From NCBI GenBank assembly GCA_018433865.1, contig JAHDQJ010000002.1, positions 447,592 through 511,591 on the forward strand: DNA of 64,000 bases. Direction: 5' to 3'. The translations under genes were made by a program, and so were the position numbers. Origin of the DNA: Spirochaetales bacterium. Lineage in GTDB: Bacteria; Spirochaetota; Spirochaetia; Sphaerochaetales; Sphaerochaetaceae. Each line of letters starts with the position of its first letter. The stretch's first letter is position 1. The notes under the pieces are model-generated. The model searched no databases. It was not told the origin of the DNA and saw only the letters and a program-made list of their open reading frames with translations. Positions 33,564 through 42,132 of this stretch are shown piece after piece.

Positions 33564-35572
33564 TGGCACACGCAGAATCGGTATTCAAGGTAAACTTCTT
33601 GGAGTATGCCTCCTACGTGATCAAGGATCGGGCGATCCCCGATATCATCGACGGGTTGAAACCGGTCCAGCGGAGGATCCTCCACTCCCTCTTCGAGATG
33701 GATGACGGGAAGTTCCACAAGGTCGCGAACGTGGTGGGCCACTGCATGAAGTACCATCCGCACGGCGACGCCTCGATCGGGGATGCGTTGGTGAACCTTG
33801 CCAACATGGACCTGTTCATCGACCGGCAAGGTAACTTCGGCAACGTGATGACCGGAGACCCTGCTGCCGCACCGCGATACATCGAGTGCCGCATCCTTCC
33901 CTTCGCGAAAAAGGTCCTCTACAATCCCGAGCTTACCGAGTTCATCGAATCCTATGACGGCCGGAACAAGGAACCGGTGTCTTTCCCCGCGAAGCTTCCC
34001 ATCGTTCTGGTGCAGGGAGCCGAGGGAATTGCCGTCGGCATGTCGACGAAGATCCTCCCCCACAACCTGTTCGAGGTGATCGATGCGATCGGAGCGGTCT
34101 TGCGGCATGAAGCGTTCGAGCTTTTTCCCGATTTCATCACCGGCGGGCTGATGGATGTTTCCGCTTACGCCGACGGCACGGGAAAGGTCCTGGTCCGTGC
34201 AAGACTCAACACGAAGGACCCCAAGCGGATCATCATCGAGGAACTGCCATTCGGTGTCACCACCGAGAAGATGATCAAGTCTGTCGAGGACGCGGCCAAG
34301 AAGGGAAAACTGAAGATATCCAGCATCAACGACTTCACCACGGACCAGGTGAACATAGAGATCGTCCTCGCCCGGAACACATACTCGGATGAGATTGTCG
34401 ATGCGCTGTATGCCTATACCGCGTGCGAACAATCCATCTCCGTGAACCCGTTGGTGATCCACGACGGAGTGCCACGGGTCATGACGGTCAGCGAGATGAT
34501 CCGATTCCATGCCGATTTCCTGGTCCAGGTTCTCCAACGGGAGCTGACCGTCGAGAAGGGCCATCTTCTGGACCGATTGCACGCACGGACGCTCGAGAGG
34601 ATTTTCGTAGAGGAGCGCATCTACAAGCGGATCGAGCAGAAGAGGACGCAGGAGGAGGTCGAAAAGGCCGTCATCAGTGGTTTCAAGCCATTCGAACAAC
34701 AGATCGCGAGACCGGTGACCGCTGAGGACGTCGAACGGTTGCTCAAGATTCCCATCCGAAGGATCAGCCTGTTCGACATCGAGAAGAACCGCTCGGAGAT
34801 CGAGGAGATCAATGCGCGGATCAAGGAGATCGAGTGGCATCTTTCCCATCTCGTGGATTATGCGCTCGGGTACCTCGACGAACTGAGGAAACTCGCGAGT
34901 CCGTCGATGAAATTGCGCAAGACGGTCATCGGTTCCTTCAAGAAAATCGATGTGCGGGAGGTTGCGAACCGCGATCTCGCGTTGAAGTACGACGGGACGA
35001 ACGGCTATCTCGGGTACGAGCTGAAAAACGGCACGACACAATTCATGGTCTCCCCGTTCGACAGGATACTCGTCATCCAGAAAGAGGGGAACTACTTCGT
35101 CACCGATGCGCCTGAGAAGCTTTTCGTCGGAAAGGGGATGCGCTACTGCGTGATCGCGGAGAAGGACCTGTTGGAGAAGTTGGTCTTCACGATCATCTAT
35201 CAGGAGAAATCCCTCAAGTATCTTTTCATCAAGCGGTGCAAGATCACCCAGTATATCCTCAACCGTACCTATGAATTGCTGCCGACCGGGAACTACAAGC
35301 TGTTCACCCTCTCGGTTCTTGACGATGCACGCCTTACGATCGTCTTCAAGAAGGGAAAGGGATACAAGAACCTTGAGGACCGCACCTATTTCTCCCGCTT
35401 TCTGGTGAAGGGCGTGAAAGCCAACGGTGTCAGGCTCACGACCAAGGAAGCCCAGACGATCCGGATCAAGCATGAAGCCGACCCGAAGCTTCCCGATACG
35501 GAAGAGCCTTCGCTCTTCAAGGATATCGATCCGTTTGATGATACGCCCGAGGAGGAAGAGCCCGATGCATAA
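33563..35572 (+). CDS. parC: DNA topoisomerase IV subunit A-like protein
   Basis: 669 aa, with a short C-terminal region compared with GyrA. The catalytic Tyr106 is in AAAPRYIECR. The quinolone-binding helix reads HPHGDASIGDAL, with Ala where E. coli ParC has Ser80 and Asp at the position of Glu84; this form is also usual in other type IIA proteins of this branch. Coiled-coil and gate segments lie around 370-450. It is translationally coupled to parE and overlaps the pseudouridine synthase gene by 8 bp. Confidence 0.9.
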   Translation: MAHAESVFKVNFLEYASYVIKDRAIPDIIDGLKPVQRRILHSLFEMDDGKFHKVANVVGHCMKYHPHGDASIGDALVNLANMDLFIDRQGNFGNVMTGDPAAAPRYIECRILPFAKKVLYNPELTEFIESYDGRNKEPVSFPAKLPIVLVQGAEGIAVGMSTKILPHNLFEVIDAIGAVLRHEAFELFPDFITGGLMDVSAYADGTGKVLVRARLNTKDPKRIIIEELPFGVTTEKMIKSVEDAAKKGKLKISSINDFTTDQVNIEIVLARNTYSDEIVDALYAYTACEQSISVNPLVIHDGVPRVMTVSEMIRFHADFLVQVLQRELTVEKGHLLDRLHARTLERIFVEERIYKRIEQKRTQEEVEKAVISGFKPFEQQIARPVTAEDVERLLKIPIRRISLFDIEKNRSEIEEINARIKEIEWHLSHLVDYALGYLDELRKLASPSMKLRKTVIGSFKKIDVREVANRDLALKYDGTNGYLGYELKNGTTQFMVSPFDRILVIQKEGNYFVTDAPEKLFVGKGMRYCVIAEKDLLEKLVFTIIYQEKSLKYLFIKRCKITQYILNRTYELLPTGNYKLFTLSVLDDARLTIVFKKGKGYKNLEDRTYFSRFLVKGVKANGVRLTTKEAQTIRIKHEADPKLPDTEEPSLFKDIDPFDDTPEEEEPDA

Positions 35573-36296
35573 GTTGGCTTTACGGATACTGTTCGAGGAC
35601 AATCACCTGATCATCATAAACAAGATGCCCGGCGAGTTGGTGCAGGCCGACAAGACCGGGGATGCGACGTTGGCCGATACCGTGCAGGACTATCTGCGTG
35701 TCACCTATGGAAAACAGGGAAACATCTTCCTCGGCATACCGCACCGGATCGATCGCCCGACCAGCGGCATCGTGGTCTATGCGAAGACGGAGAAGGCCTT
35801 GGTCCGGATGAACGCGCTCTTCAGGAACCAGGAAGACGTGCAGAAGACCTATTGGGCCGTTGTCGACCGCTTGCCCGCCGGAGACGAGGGGCTGGTGGTC
35901 CACTACCTCACCCGCGACACGGTGAAGAACAAGTCTGTCGCGACATCGCACGAGCGGAAAAACAGCCAAGAGGCCCGCATGACCTACCATGTGGCAGCAG
36001 CATCGAAGTCCTTCTATCTTCTGGAGGTCGGACTGCTCACCGGACGACATCACCAGATCAGGGCGCAACTCGCCGCGATGGGGTCGCACATCAAGGGAGA
36101 CCTGAAGTACGGTGCGCAACGATCGAACGAGGACGGGGGCATCCACCTCCATGCGAGAAGCATCAGCTTCTTGCACCCGGTGAAGAAGCAACGCCTGACT
36201 GTGATCGCTCCTCCCCCGCGGGATACCGTGTGGGACTACCTCAGTTCGGTTGCATCCCGTGAAGGGGAGCCTTCCTGGAGCTTAACTGACAGTTGA
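35565..36296 (+). CDS. RluA-family pseudouridine synthase
   Basis: 243 aa. The catalytic Asp63 is in the family motif HRIDRPTSGIVVYAKT; GLLTGRHHQIRAQLAAMG is the second RluA signature, and HLHARSISFLHP is near the C-terminus. There is no N-terminal S4 domain. It modifies uridines in rRNA or tRNA; the target cannot be assigned. The ATG is 8 bp inside parC with GAGGAGG upstream, so it belongs to the parE-parC transcript. It overlaps the convergent hybrid gene by 15 bp. Confidence 0.9.
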   Translation: MHKLALRILFEDNHLIIINKMPGELVQADKTGDATLADTVQDYLRVTYGKQGNIFLGIPHRIDRPTSGIVVYAKTEKALVRMNALFRNQEDVQKTYWAVVDRLPAGDEGLVVHYLTRDTVKNKSVATSHERKNSQEARMTYHVAAASKSFYLLEVGLLTGRHHQIRAQLAAMGSHIKGDLKYGAQRSNEDGGIHLHARSISFLHPVKKQRLTVIAPPPRDTVWDYLSSVASREGEPSWSLTDS

Positions 36297-39233
36297 CTTG
36301 CCTGTGGTGACCACGCCGATCCTGCTGCGCCCGTCGGCCTTCACGATGAACGGTTGTTCAGCGCGTATGTGCCGGAAGTGAGGAGTCTCATCGATCGTGG
36401 CATAGGATCCGAGCCGTTCGAAATCGAGTTTCCCATCCTTGTATGCAGGATTTACCGTCAGATAGATGGTTCCGAGCGAGGTGATGTTCTGGAAGAAATG
36501 GGTCCCCTGGCTCGGTTCGACCTGGAATCCGGGAAGGCTGGTCTCCACGATCACCGCAGCATGGGATATCTGGGACCATGCGACAGGGATGCCGAGCCAC
36601 GGGTCGCTCGATCCCAATCGTCCCGCGACCACCAGGATGAATTCCCTGTGCTCATCACCGAATCTCGAGTTGATCATGTAGAGCTCCATCACCATCTCCG
36701 CGGTTCTCGCGGGATTGAAGCTCTCCGCCTTGATATGGACGACATCGGTCAGCCGCTCATTGTGACCGTTGCCCATCACATGGTGGGAGACGATCAGTGC
36801 ACGTTCCAGCTCACCCTTGGTCACTTGCAAGACCTCGGACTCCGCTCCTGAGACGATCGGTCTGATCTGGAGGAGGCTGAACTCGGGCTTTTTCCACTTG
36901 GGTCTGTTCAGGTTGCACGCGAATTCTATCTCGATCGGCGTATTCATCGATTGCTCGCCGAAGCGGAGCAGATCCTTGACGATCGCCGCGATCGGGAAGC
37001 TGTTGTACTTGAGGATGCTGTTGAAGGTGATGACTTTTTTTCCCTCCGCGCTCAGCTGGTCGACCAGCACACCCCTGGAGGAATCGAACGTGCTTGCAAT
37101 GTGCTTGAGGGCTTCCGGATACTTCTCTGCCTCGGTCAGCGGAAGCGGTACGAGGTTCTCGGGATTCCCTTCGGGAGTATAGGGCTTGGTCATGTCGAGT
37201 CCGTAGAATTCGGTCTGCGAGCTTGACTCCATTCCCCCGAGGTATTGGAGATTTCGTTTCGGATAGGTCGGGGAGAACCGGAACGCCATGCCATTGTCGA
37301 CCACCGTCTTGCCGAAACCGAAGCAGAGCATGCCGACCCCATCCTCCGCCTTCTCTGTTCCCACGGGATAGAAGTTGAGCGAGCGGGCGACACCCGCGAA
37401 GTTGGGATACCAGTAATCTCCATGACCGCTGCCGATGATCTGCTGGATGATCACGGCCATCCGCTCCTCCTCGACCATATGGTTGGTGGCCCTCAGGTAC
37501 TCTTTGCTCTTGTTGTAGAAGGTGGAGGCGTAGACACAGATGATCGCGCTTGCCAAGGCGTGAACCCGCTCTTCCGTATTTCCGGTATTCGGGAGCATGC
37601 ATGTCTCATAGACACCTGCGAACGGTTGGTAGTGCGAATCCTCAAGCATGCTTGAGGAACGGACCGCGAGGGGAGCCTTGATGGTCTTGATGATCACTTC
37701 GAGATCGAGCATCAGCTCCTTCGGCAGTTTCTTCGAGAGGAATACCCTGCGCAGCGTCTCATCCGGCAACGATGAGGCAACGACGTCATGCAGGTCGTTC
37801 TCCTCCATGAATTGGGTGAAGAGGTCGGTGGCAATCACCACGGTCCTCGGAATCGAGAGATACATTTCCTGGTATTTGTCGATGATATCGCTCTGGCGCA
37901 ACTTGTAATCTATGAATGCGAGACCGCGCCCCTTTCCCCCGAGGGACCCCGACCCGATGCGGCTGAAGAAAGAGAGCTCGTCGAAACTGTTGCGGTTGAA
38001 CTGTGCGATCACTCCCTTCCCGCGATTCAGCCGGAACTCCTTGATCATCTCCACCATGTGGTCACGCATCTCCTCGGGACTCGTGAAATCCTTCACCGAA
38101 TAGGGGCGGAAGAGGTTCGCCAGCACATAGAGGCTCCTTGCCTTGAGCCAGCGGGAGAAATCGTTGCGTTCCGTATGCCTGATGAAGCACCCCAGCGGAA
38201 CGGATGGCAGCACGTGCTGCATCTCACGCAGGTTCTCGGCCCGCGCAACCTCCGCTCCGGTATGCTCGTCCTTGAAGACGAACGGCCCGAATCCGTAGTT
38301 CTCGAATACGTATTGCCTGAGATCGTTCAGGAGCGATGGGCTGAGCTTCCAGATGAACGAGGCGTGCTCATCACACGCCACCTGCGAATAATCGTCCTTG
38401 GTCGACTGCAGGAGGATGGGAAGGTCGGCGTGGTTTGTCCGCACGTGGCGGCAAAAGCGGATGCCTGCCTCATGGTCCACCACTCCCTCGCGGTCGAAAG
38501 AGATATCGGTGATGATGCCGAGCAGGTTGTTCCTGAAGGTATCGTAGAGTTCGATCGCCTCCTCATAGTTCTGGGCCAACAGGACCTTCGCCCGTCCACG
38601 CATTCGCAACGCGGTTGCCCAAGGATTGAGTCCTTCGCTCATGCTCATGCGGGTTTGCTGGATAAGGGAGGTATAGAGGATCGGCAGGTAGGAGGAGTAG
38701 AACCTGATGGAATTCTCCACGAGGATGATGACCGGGACCTGTGCCGCGGCATTCGCATCATGAAGCGCATTCATCTTGTCCTCAAGGAGCTTGACCATGG
38801 CGAGGAATATATTGGCGTTTCCCTGCCAATAGTAGAGATAGTCGACTGCCGCCACATGCCTGTTCCTCAGATCCTCGCTGATCCTGTGGGCAGGAGAGGG
38901 CGAGAGTGCGACGATCGGGATTCCCGGGTATCGGTCCTTGATCACACGGGTCAGGTCGATGACGCTCACCGATCCGAGCTCAAGCATCGTCACCACCAAA
39001 TCGAATTTGTTTGTCTGCAGCAGGTGCAGTACCTCATCGATGTTGCGTGCGTAGGTGATCTTCGGCGGGTTGCTCAGTCCGAGTTGTGTGTACTCCCGGA
39101 AAAGCTCTTCCTCCACACGGCCGTCTTCCTCGATCAGAAACTGATCATATTCGCTGCAGAGCAACACCACCTTGTAGATATGGCGGGGCATCAGTTCACC
39201 GAAGGGATCGCTTGCGGTCATCAATTTTCTCAT
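36282..39233 (-). CDS. Receiver-like/PEP-synthase-like hybrid protein (PEP/pyruvate-binding domain)
   Basis: 983 aa. Two receiver-like domains come first. In the first (about 15-130) the phospho-acceptor strand VVTMLEL lacks its Asp; the second (about 165-310) keeps one in GIITDISF. A middle segment SLGGKGRGLAFI follows, then an ATP-grasp domain like the N-terminal part of PEP synthase/PPDK (VRSSSMLEDS, FSLLQIRPIV). The swivelling phosphohistidine domain and the PEP barrel are absent, so it cannot be an ordinary PEP synthase. Similar proteins of about 990 aa occur in Bacteroidetes and spirochaetes; function unknown. ATG at 39233 is chosen over a GTG six codons earlier, because an extended -10 overlaps the latter. 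Confidence 0.8.
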   Translation of the reverse strand: MRKLMTASDPFGELMPRHIYKVVLLCSEYDQFLIEEDGRVEEELFREYTQLGLSNPPKITYARNIDEVLHLLQTNKFDLVVTMLELGSVSVIDLTRVIKDRYPGIPIVALSPSPAHRISEDLRNRHVAAVDYLYYWQGNANIFLAMVKLLEDKMNALHDANAAAQVPVIILVENSIRFYSSYLPILYTSLIQQTRMSMSEGLNPWATALRMRGRAKVLLAQNYEEAIELYDTFRNNLLGIITDISFDREGVVDHEAGIRFCRHVRTNHADLPILLQSTKDDYSQVACDEHASFIWKLSPSLLNDLRQYVFENYGFGPFVFKDEHTGAEVARAENLREMQHVLPSVPLGCFIRHTERNDFSRWLKARSLYVLANLFRPYSVKDFTSPEEMRDHMVEMIKEFRLNRGKGVIAQFNRNSFDELSFFSRIGSGSLGGKGRGLAFIDYKLRQSDIIDKYQEMYLSIPRTVVIATDLFTQFMEENDLHDVVASSLPDETLRRVFLSKKLPKELMLDLEVIIKTIKAPLAVRSSSMLEDSHYQPFAGVYETCMLPNTGNTEERVHALASAIICVYASTFYNKSKEYLRATNHMVEEERMAVIIQQIIGSGHGDYWYPNFAGVARSLNFYPVGTEKAEDGVGMLCFGFGKTVVDNGMAFRFSPTYPKRNLQYLGGMESSSQTEFYGLDMTKPYTPEGNPENLVPLPLTEAEKYPEALKHIASTFDSSRGVLVDQLSAEGKKVITFNSILKYNSFPIAAIVKDLLRFGEQSMNTPIEIEFACNLNRPKWKKPEFSLLQIRPIVSGAESEVLQVTKGELERALIVSHHVMGNGHNERLTDVVHIKAESFNPARTAEMVMELYMINSRFGDEHREFILVVAGRLGSSDPWLGIPVAWSQISHAAVIVETSLPGFQVEPSQGTHFFQNITSLGTIYLTVNPAYKDGKLDFERLGSYATIDETPHFRHIRAEQPFIVKADGRSRIGVVTTGKSTVS

Positions 39234-39241
39234 GGTGACAA

Positions 39242-39250
39242 ATCGTAGCA
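39242..39250 (-). promoter_or_regulatory. Extended -10 promoter of the hybrid gene, predicted leaderless
   Basis: TGC-TACGAT (39250-39242) is an extended -10 element ending eight bases before the ATG at 39233. No good -35 is seen (TAGGTA at 17 bp). No ribosome site lies between. Confidence 0.42.
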
Positions 39251-39334
39251 CGGTTTTATCCCGTTACCTAGAGGAAAGGGGGGAAAGTCGTGCCCGTGCC
39301 CGATGTTCATATAATGGAATTTTTCCTTCACTGT

Positions 39335-39350
39335 TTTATCATATGATAAA
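39335..39350. repeat. Perfect 16-bp palindrome upstream of gdhA
   Basis: TTTATCATATGATAAA is identical on both strands. It lies 19 bp before the upstream gdhA promoter and about 180 bp before the gene, in an AT-rich stretch between divergent genes. It looks like an activator or repressor binding site; the regulator is not identifiable here. Confidence 0.6.
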
Positions 39351-39368
39351 TGTTTCTTGAACAATCTA

Positions 39369-39397
39369 CTGTATCCGGAAAAAATCTAGAATATAAT
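39369..39397 (+). promoter_or_regulatory. Upstream candidate promoter of gdhA
   Basis: CTGTAT (39369-39374), 17 bp, and a perfect TATAAT (39392-39397). The -35 is weak, which fits a promoter that needs an activator, possibly bound at the adjacent palindrome. Confidence 0.45.
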
Positions 39398-39420
39398 TCA
39401 TGAAATCGGTGATTATTTTG

Positions 39421-39449
39421 TTGACATGTGTTGATAAGGGCAGTACACT
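39421..39449 (+). promoter_or_regulatory. Main promoter of gdhA
   Basis: A perfect TTGACA (39421-39426), 17 bp, TACACT (39444-39449). The leader of about 62 nt ends with GGGAGG before the ATG, so gdhA is a conventional leadered gene. Confidence 0.7.
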
Positions 39450-39517
39450 CTATGTGCACGGTTCGGAGCTATGTTTTCCCATGTCCCGGAAGTGCCAAAG
39501 AAGAGGGAGGATTTCCA

Positions 39518-40855
39518 ATGTATAATTTGACAGATTTCATGGCTGATCTCGAGCGCCGCAATCCTGGCGAACCTGAATTCATCCAGGCGGCAGCCGAAGT
39601 CATCGAGTCGATCATCGACGTCGTCAATGACAATCCGGCATATGTGAATGGCAAGATCCTGGAGAGGATCACCGAGCCCGACCGTGTGTTCTCATTCAAG
39701 GTCGAGTGGGAAGATGACAACGGCGACGTACAGGTGAACCGCGGATATCGCGTACAGTTCAACAACGCGATCGGGCCTTACAAGGGCGGACTCCGCTTCC
39801 ACCCGAGCGTGACCTTGGGAACCCTGAAGTTCCTTGGTTTCGAGCAAACCTTCAAGAACAGCCTCACCACGCTCCCGATGGGCGGCGGAAAGGGTGGTTC
39901 CGATTTCAACACCCGCGGAAAGTCGAACAATGAGATCCTCCGCTTCTGCCGCTCCTTCATGACCGAGCTTCAGAAGTATATCGGTCCCGAGACCGACGTC
40001 CCCGCCGGTGATATCGGTGTCGGCGCACGTGAGATCGGGTATATGTATGGACAGTACAAGCGCCTTCGCGATGAGAACACGGGAGTCCTGACCGGCAAGG
40101 GAAGGAACTGGGGTGGTTCGCTGATCCGTCCCGAAGCCACCGGTTTCGGTACCATGTACTTTGCGAACGAGATGGTGAAAGCCCACGGCGACACGATGGA
40201 AGGAAAGCGGATCTCCGTTTCCGGTTTCGGCAACGTCGCATGGGGTGCTGTCATGAAAGCAACGGAACTCGGTGCAAAAGTCGTCACCATCAGCGGTCCC
40301 GATGGCTATATCCTCGACGAGGAGGGTGTCGGTACCAAGGAGAAGTGGGACTTCATGAACCAGCTCCGCACCTCCAACAATGATGTGGTGGCTCCCTATG
40401 CTGCGAAGTTCGGTGCGAAGTTCGTCGCCGGCAAGAAGCCCTGGGAAGTTCCCGTGGACATGGCGTTCCCCTGCGCAATCCAGAATGAGCTCTCGCTCGA
40501 GGATGCGAAGACCTTGGTAGCCAACGGTGTGAAATATGTGGTCGAGACCTCCAACATGGGTTGCAAGGCCGACGCCGTCACCTATCTGATCTCCAAGAAG
40601 ATTCCGTTCGGACCCGGAAAGGCTGCCAATGCCGGCGGCGTCGCGGCTTCCGGATTGGAAATGACCCAGAACTCCATGAAGATGAGCTGGTCGGCAGCTG
40701 AGGTTGACGAGAAGCTCCACAGCATCATGAAGAACATCCACGCAGCCTGTGTCGCTCAGGGCAAGGGTGCCGATGGGTACATCAACTACGTGAAGGGCGC
40801 GAATATTGCCGGCTTCAAGAAAGTCGCCGATGCCATGATCGAACAGGGGTACTGA
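39518..40855 (+). CDS. gdhA: Glutamate dehydrogenase (hexameric, probably NADP-dependent)
   Basis: 445 aa, the length of the small hexameric enzymes. It forms glutamate from 2-oxoglutarate and ammonia. The substrate site is plain: GPYKGGLRFHPSV, LPMGGGKGGSDF with the catalytic-region Lys, and PAGDIGVGAREIGYMYG. The nucleotide fold has ISVSGFGNVAWGA. The longer frame beginning at 39428 is rejected because GGGAGG precedes this ATG. Two promoters and a palindrome lie upstream and a hairpin terminator follows, so it is monocistronic and probably regulated. Confidence 0.96.
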   Translation: MYNLTDFMADLERRNPGEPEFIQAAAEVIESIIDVVNDNPAYVNGKILERITEPDRVFSFKVEWEDDNGDVQVNRGYRVQFNNAIGPYKGGLRFHPSVTLGTLKFLGFEQTFKNSLTTLPMGGGKGGSDFNTRGKSNNEILRFCRSFMTELQKYIGPETDVPAGDIGVGAREIGYMYGQYKRLRDENTGVLTGKGRNWGGSLIRPEATGFGTMYFANEMVKAHGDTMEGKRISVSGFGNVAWGAVMKATELGAKVVTISGPDGYILDEEGVGTKEKWDFMNQLRTSNNDVVAPYAAKFGAKFVAGKKPWEVPVDMAFPCAIQNELSLEDAKTLVANGVKYVVETSNMGCKADAVTYLISKKIPFGPGKAANAGGVAASGLEMTQNSMKMSWSAAEVDEKLHSIMKNIHAACVAQGKGADGYINYVKGANIAGFKKVADAMIEQGY

Positions 40856-40896
40856 TTCAGTTTTCCACATCCTTGCAAAAGGGTAGGTTATGTATC

Positions 40897-40930
40897 AAGA
40901 CCGTTCTCTTGTATAGGGAACGGTCTTCTT
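40897..40930 (+). terminator. Terminator of gdhA overlapping the next promoter
   Basis: AAGACCGTTC (40897-40906) and GAACGGTCTT (40918-40927) make a 10-bp stem with an 11-nt loop, followed by CTT CT. The tail is short, yet stem length and position suit an intrinsic terminator. The loop contains the -35 of the next gene. Confidence 0.7.
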
Positions 40931-40937
40931 CTATACT
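40909..40937 (+). promoter_or_regulatory. Promoter of the M42 peptidase gene, predicted leaderless
   Basis: TTGTAT (40909-40914), 17 bp, TATACT (40932-40937), ending six bases before the ATG. The -35 lies in the loop and the spacer covers the 3' arm of the gdhA terminator. Confidence 0.62.
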
Positions 40938-40943
40938 CGGGCA

Positions 40944-42002
40944 ATGGAAACTACACGTGCATTGATCGAACGGCTTACCTTGGCAGCAGGTCCCAGCGGA
41001 TACGAAGGGGCACTCGGTGCCATCATCCGTGAGGAACTCGGTGGAATCGGTCGCGTGACGACCGATCCGATCGGCAACATCCTCTGTGAGGTCGTAGGTA
41101 CCGATACGGATGGGCCGACGGTAGTGCTCGCCGCACACCAGGACGAGATCGGCTTCATGGTCTCTGAGATCACCGATGATGGATTCATCCGCTTCACCTC
41201 GATCGGAGGATGGAACACCCTGACACTGCCCTCCTCACCCGTGGAGATCATGGGCAAGGACAACGTTCCTGTTCCCGGCATCATCGGGCAGATCTCCCCT
41301 CACTTCCTCAAGAAGGGAGCTCCCGCACAGGTCCCGGAGATGGAAGAGCTGTTCATCGACATCGGAGCGGCAAGCGCACAGGAGGTCAGCGACAGGTTCG
41401 GCATAGCGCTGGGTTCGCTCATCCTTCCGGTGACCCGGTTCCATTACGATGCACACAGCGGAATCATCATGTCCAAGGCGTTCGACGACCGTATCGGAGT
41501 TGCCGCTCTCGTCGAGCTTGGCCGTCGTCTTGCGAAGGATCCTGTCGGCCCTACCGTCATCCTCTCCTTCACGGTACAGGAGGAGGTCGGTACCCGTGGA
41601 GCGAAGGTCGTGGCCAACCGGATCAAGGCCGACGCCGCGATCGTGGTCGAGGGAGCTCCGGCCGATGACGTGCCGGGAGGTCCTGCACGTCCGCAGACTT
41701 GCATCGGAAAAGGAGCGCACCTGAGGATCTTCGATCCCACACATATCGGACACCCCGGACTGCTCAGCTTGGCGAGGAGTGTAGGACGCAAGCACTCGAT
41801 AGTCGTGCAAGAGGCAGTGAGGAAAGGCGGAGGCACGGATGCCATGGTCCTGGCGCTCGCAGATCGTGGCATACCGACGATCGTGACGGGGATCCCCGTA
41901 CGGTATGCCCATAGCCACAACTGCCTGGTCTCATTGCATGACTATCGGCAACTGCTCGGTCTATTGTATGCACTGTGTCAAGATATGACTCGTTTCGGGT
42001 GA
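40944..42002 (+). CDS. M42-family aminopeptidase
   Basis: 352 aa cobalt/zinc aminopeptidase of the M42 (glutamyl aminopeptidase/endoglucanase M) family, usually forming dodecameric shells that finish peptide degradation in the cytoplasm. Metal ligands are readable: AAHQDEIG, SKAFDDRIG, VQEEVGTRG with the catalytic Glu, VVEGAPADD, and the terminal RYAHSHN. No ribosome site; the start is set by the promoter and by the homology. Relatives are often misannotated as cellulases. Confidence 0.93.
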   Translation: METTRALIERLTLAAGPSGYEGALGAIIREELGGIGRVTTDPIGNILCEVVGTDTDGPTVVLAAHQDEIGFMVSEITDDGFIRFTSIGGWNTLTLPSSPVEIMGKDNVPVPGIIGQISPHFLKKGAPAQVPEMEELFIDIGAASAQEVSDRFGIALGSLILPVTRFHYDAHSGIIMSKAFDDRIGVAALVELGRRLAKDPVGPTVILSFTVQEEVGTRGAKVVANRIKADAAIVVEGAPADDVPGGPARPQTCIGKGAHLRIFDPTHIGHPGLLSLARSVGRKHSIVVQEAVRKGGGTDAMVLALADRGIPTIVTGIPVRYAHSHNCLVSLHDYRQLLGLLYALCQDMTRFG

Positions 42003-42042
42003 TCTCGCTGTCATATGGGAGTGCCATAAAACCTATATATAT

Positions 42043-42090
42043 ACGCTATATATAGTGTGACGTAGTATCGATATACGCTATCTGTCGTAT
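42043..42090. promoter_or_regulatory. Pair of NrdR-box-like sites upstream of nrdJ
   Basis: Box A (42043-42058, ACGCTATATATAGTGT) fits the NrdR consensus core C-W-A-T-A-T-A-T-W-G followed by TGT. Box B (42075-42090) repeats ACGCTAT and is more diverged. They are 32 bp apart, three helical turns, the arrangement NrdR needs. An overlapping CTATATATAT lies just 5' of box A. Repression of nrdJ when dATP is high is expected from the known NrdR mechanism. Confidence 0.62.
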
Positions 42091-42097
42091 TTTGACC

Positions 42098-42126
42098 TTG
42101 CTATCCCCACATGAATGTGCTATGGT
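42098..42126 (+). promoter_or_regulatory. Extended -10 promoter of nrdJ
   Basis: TTGCTA (42098-42103), 17 bp, TG-C-TATGGT (extended -10, hexamer 42121-42126). The predicted start is near 42133, at the base of a stable hairpin. The NrdR-like boxes lie directly upstream of the -35. Confidence 0.58.
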
Positions 42127-42132
42127 TTGAAA

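Noticed and set aside
35427-35564. 46-codon N-terminal extension of the pseudouridine synthase
   Set aside because: It is out-of-frame coding inside parC, rich in Arg/Ser; homology and GAGGAGG point to the ATG at 35565.
33506-35602. 698-codon open frame opposite parC
   Set aside because: Antisense shadow of parC; no recognisable protein features and no ribosome site.
40861-40869. TTTTCCACA, a DnaA-box-like 9-mer after gdhA
   Set aside because: A single one-mismatch site with no companion boxes and no AT-rich context is expected by chance in 64 kb.
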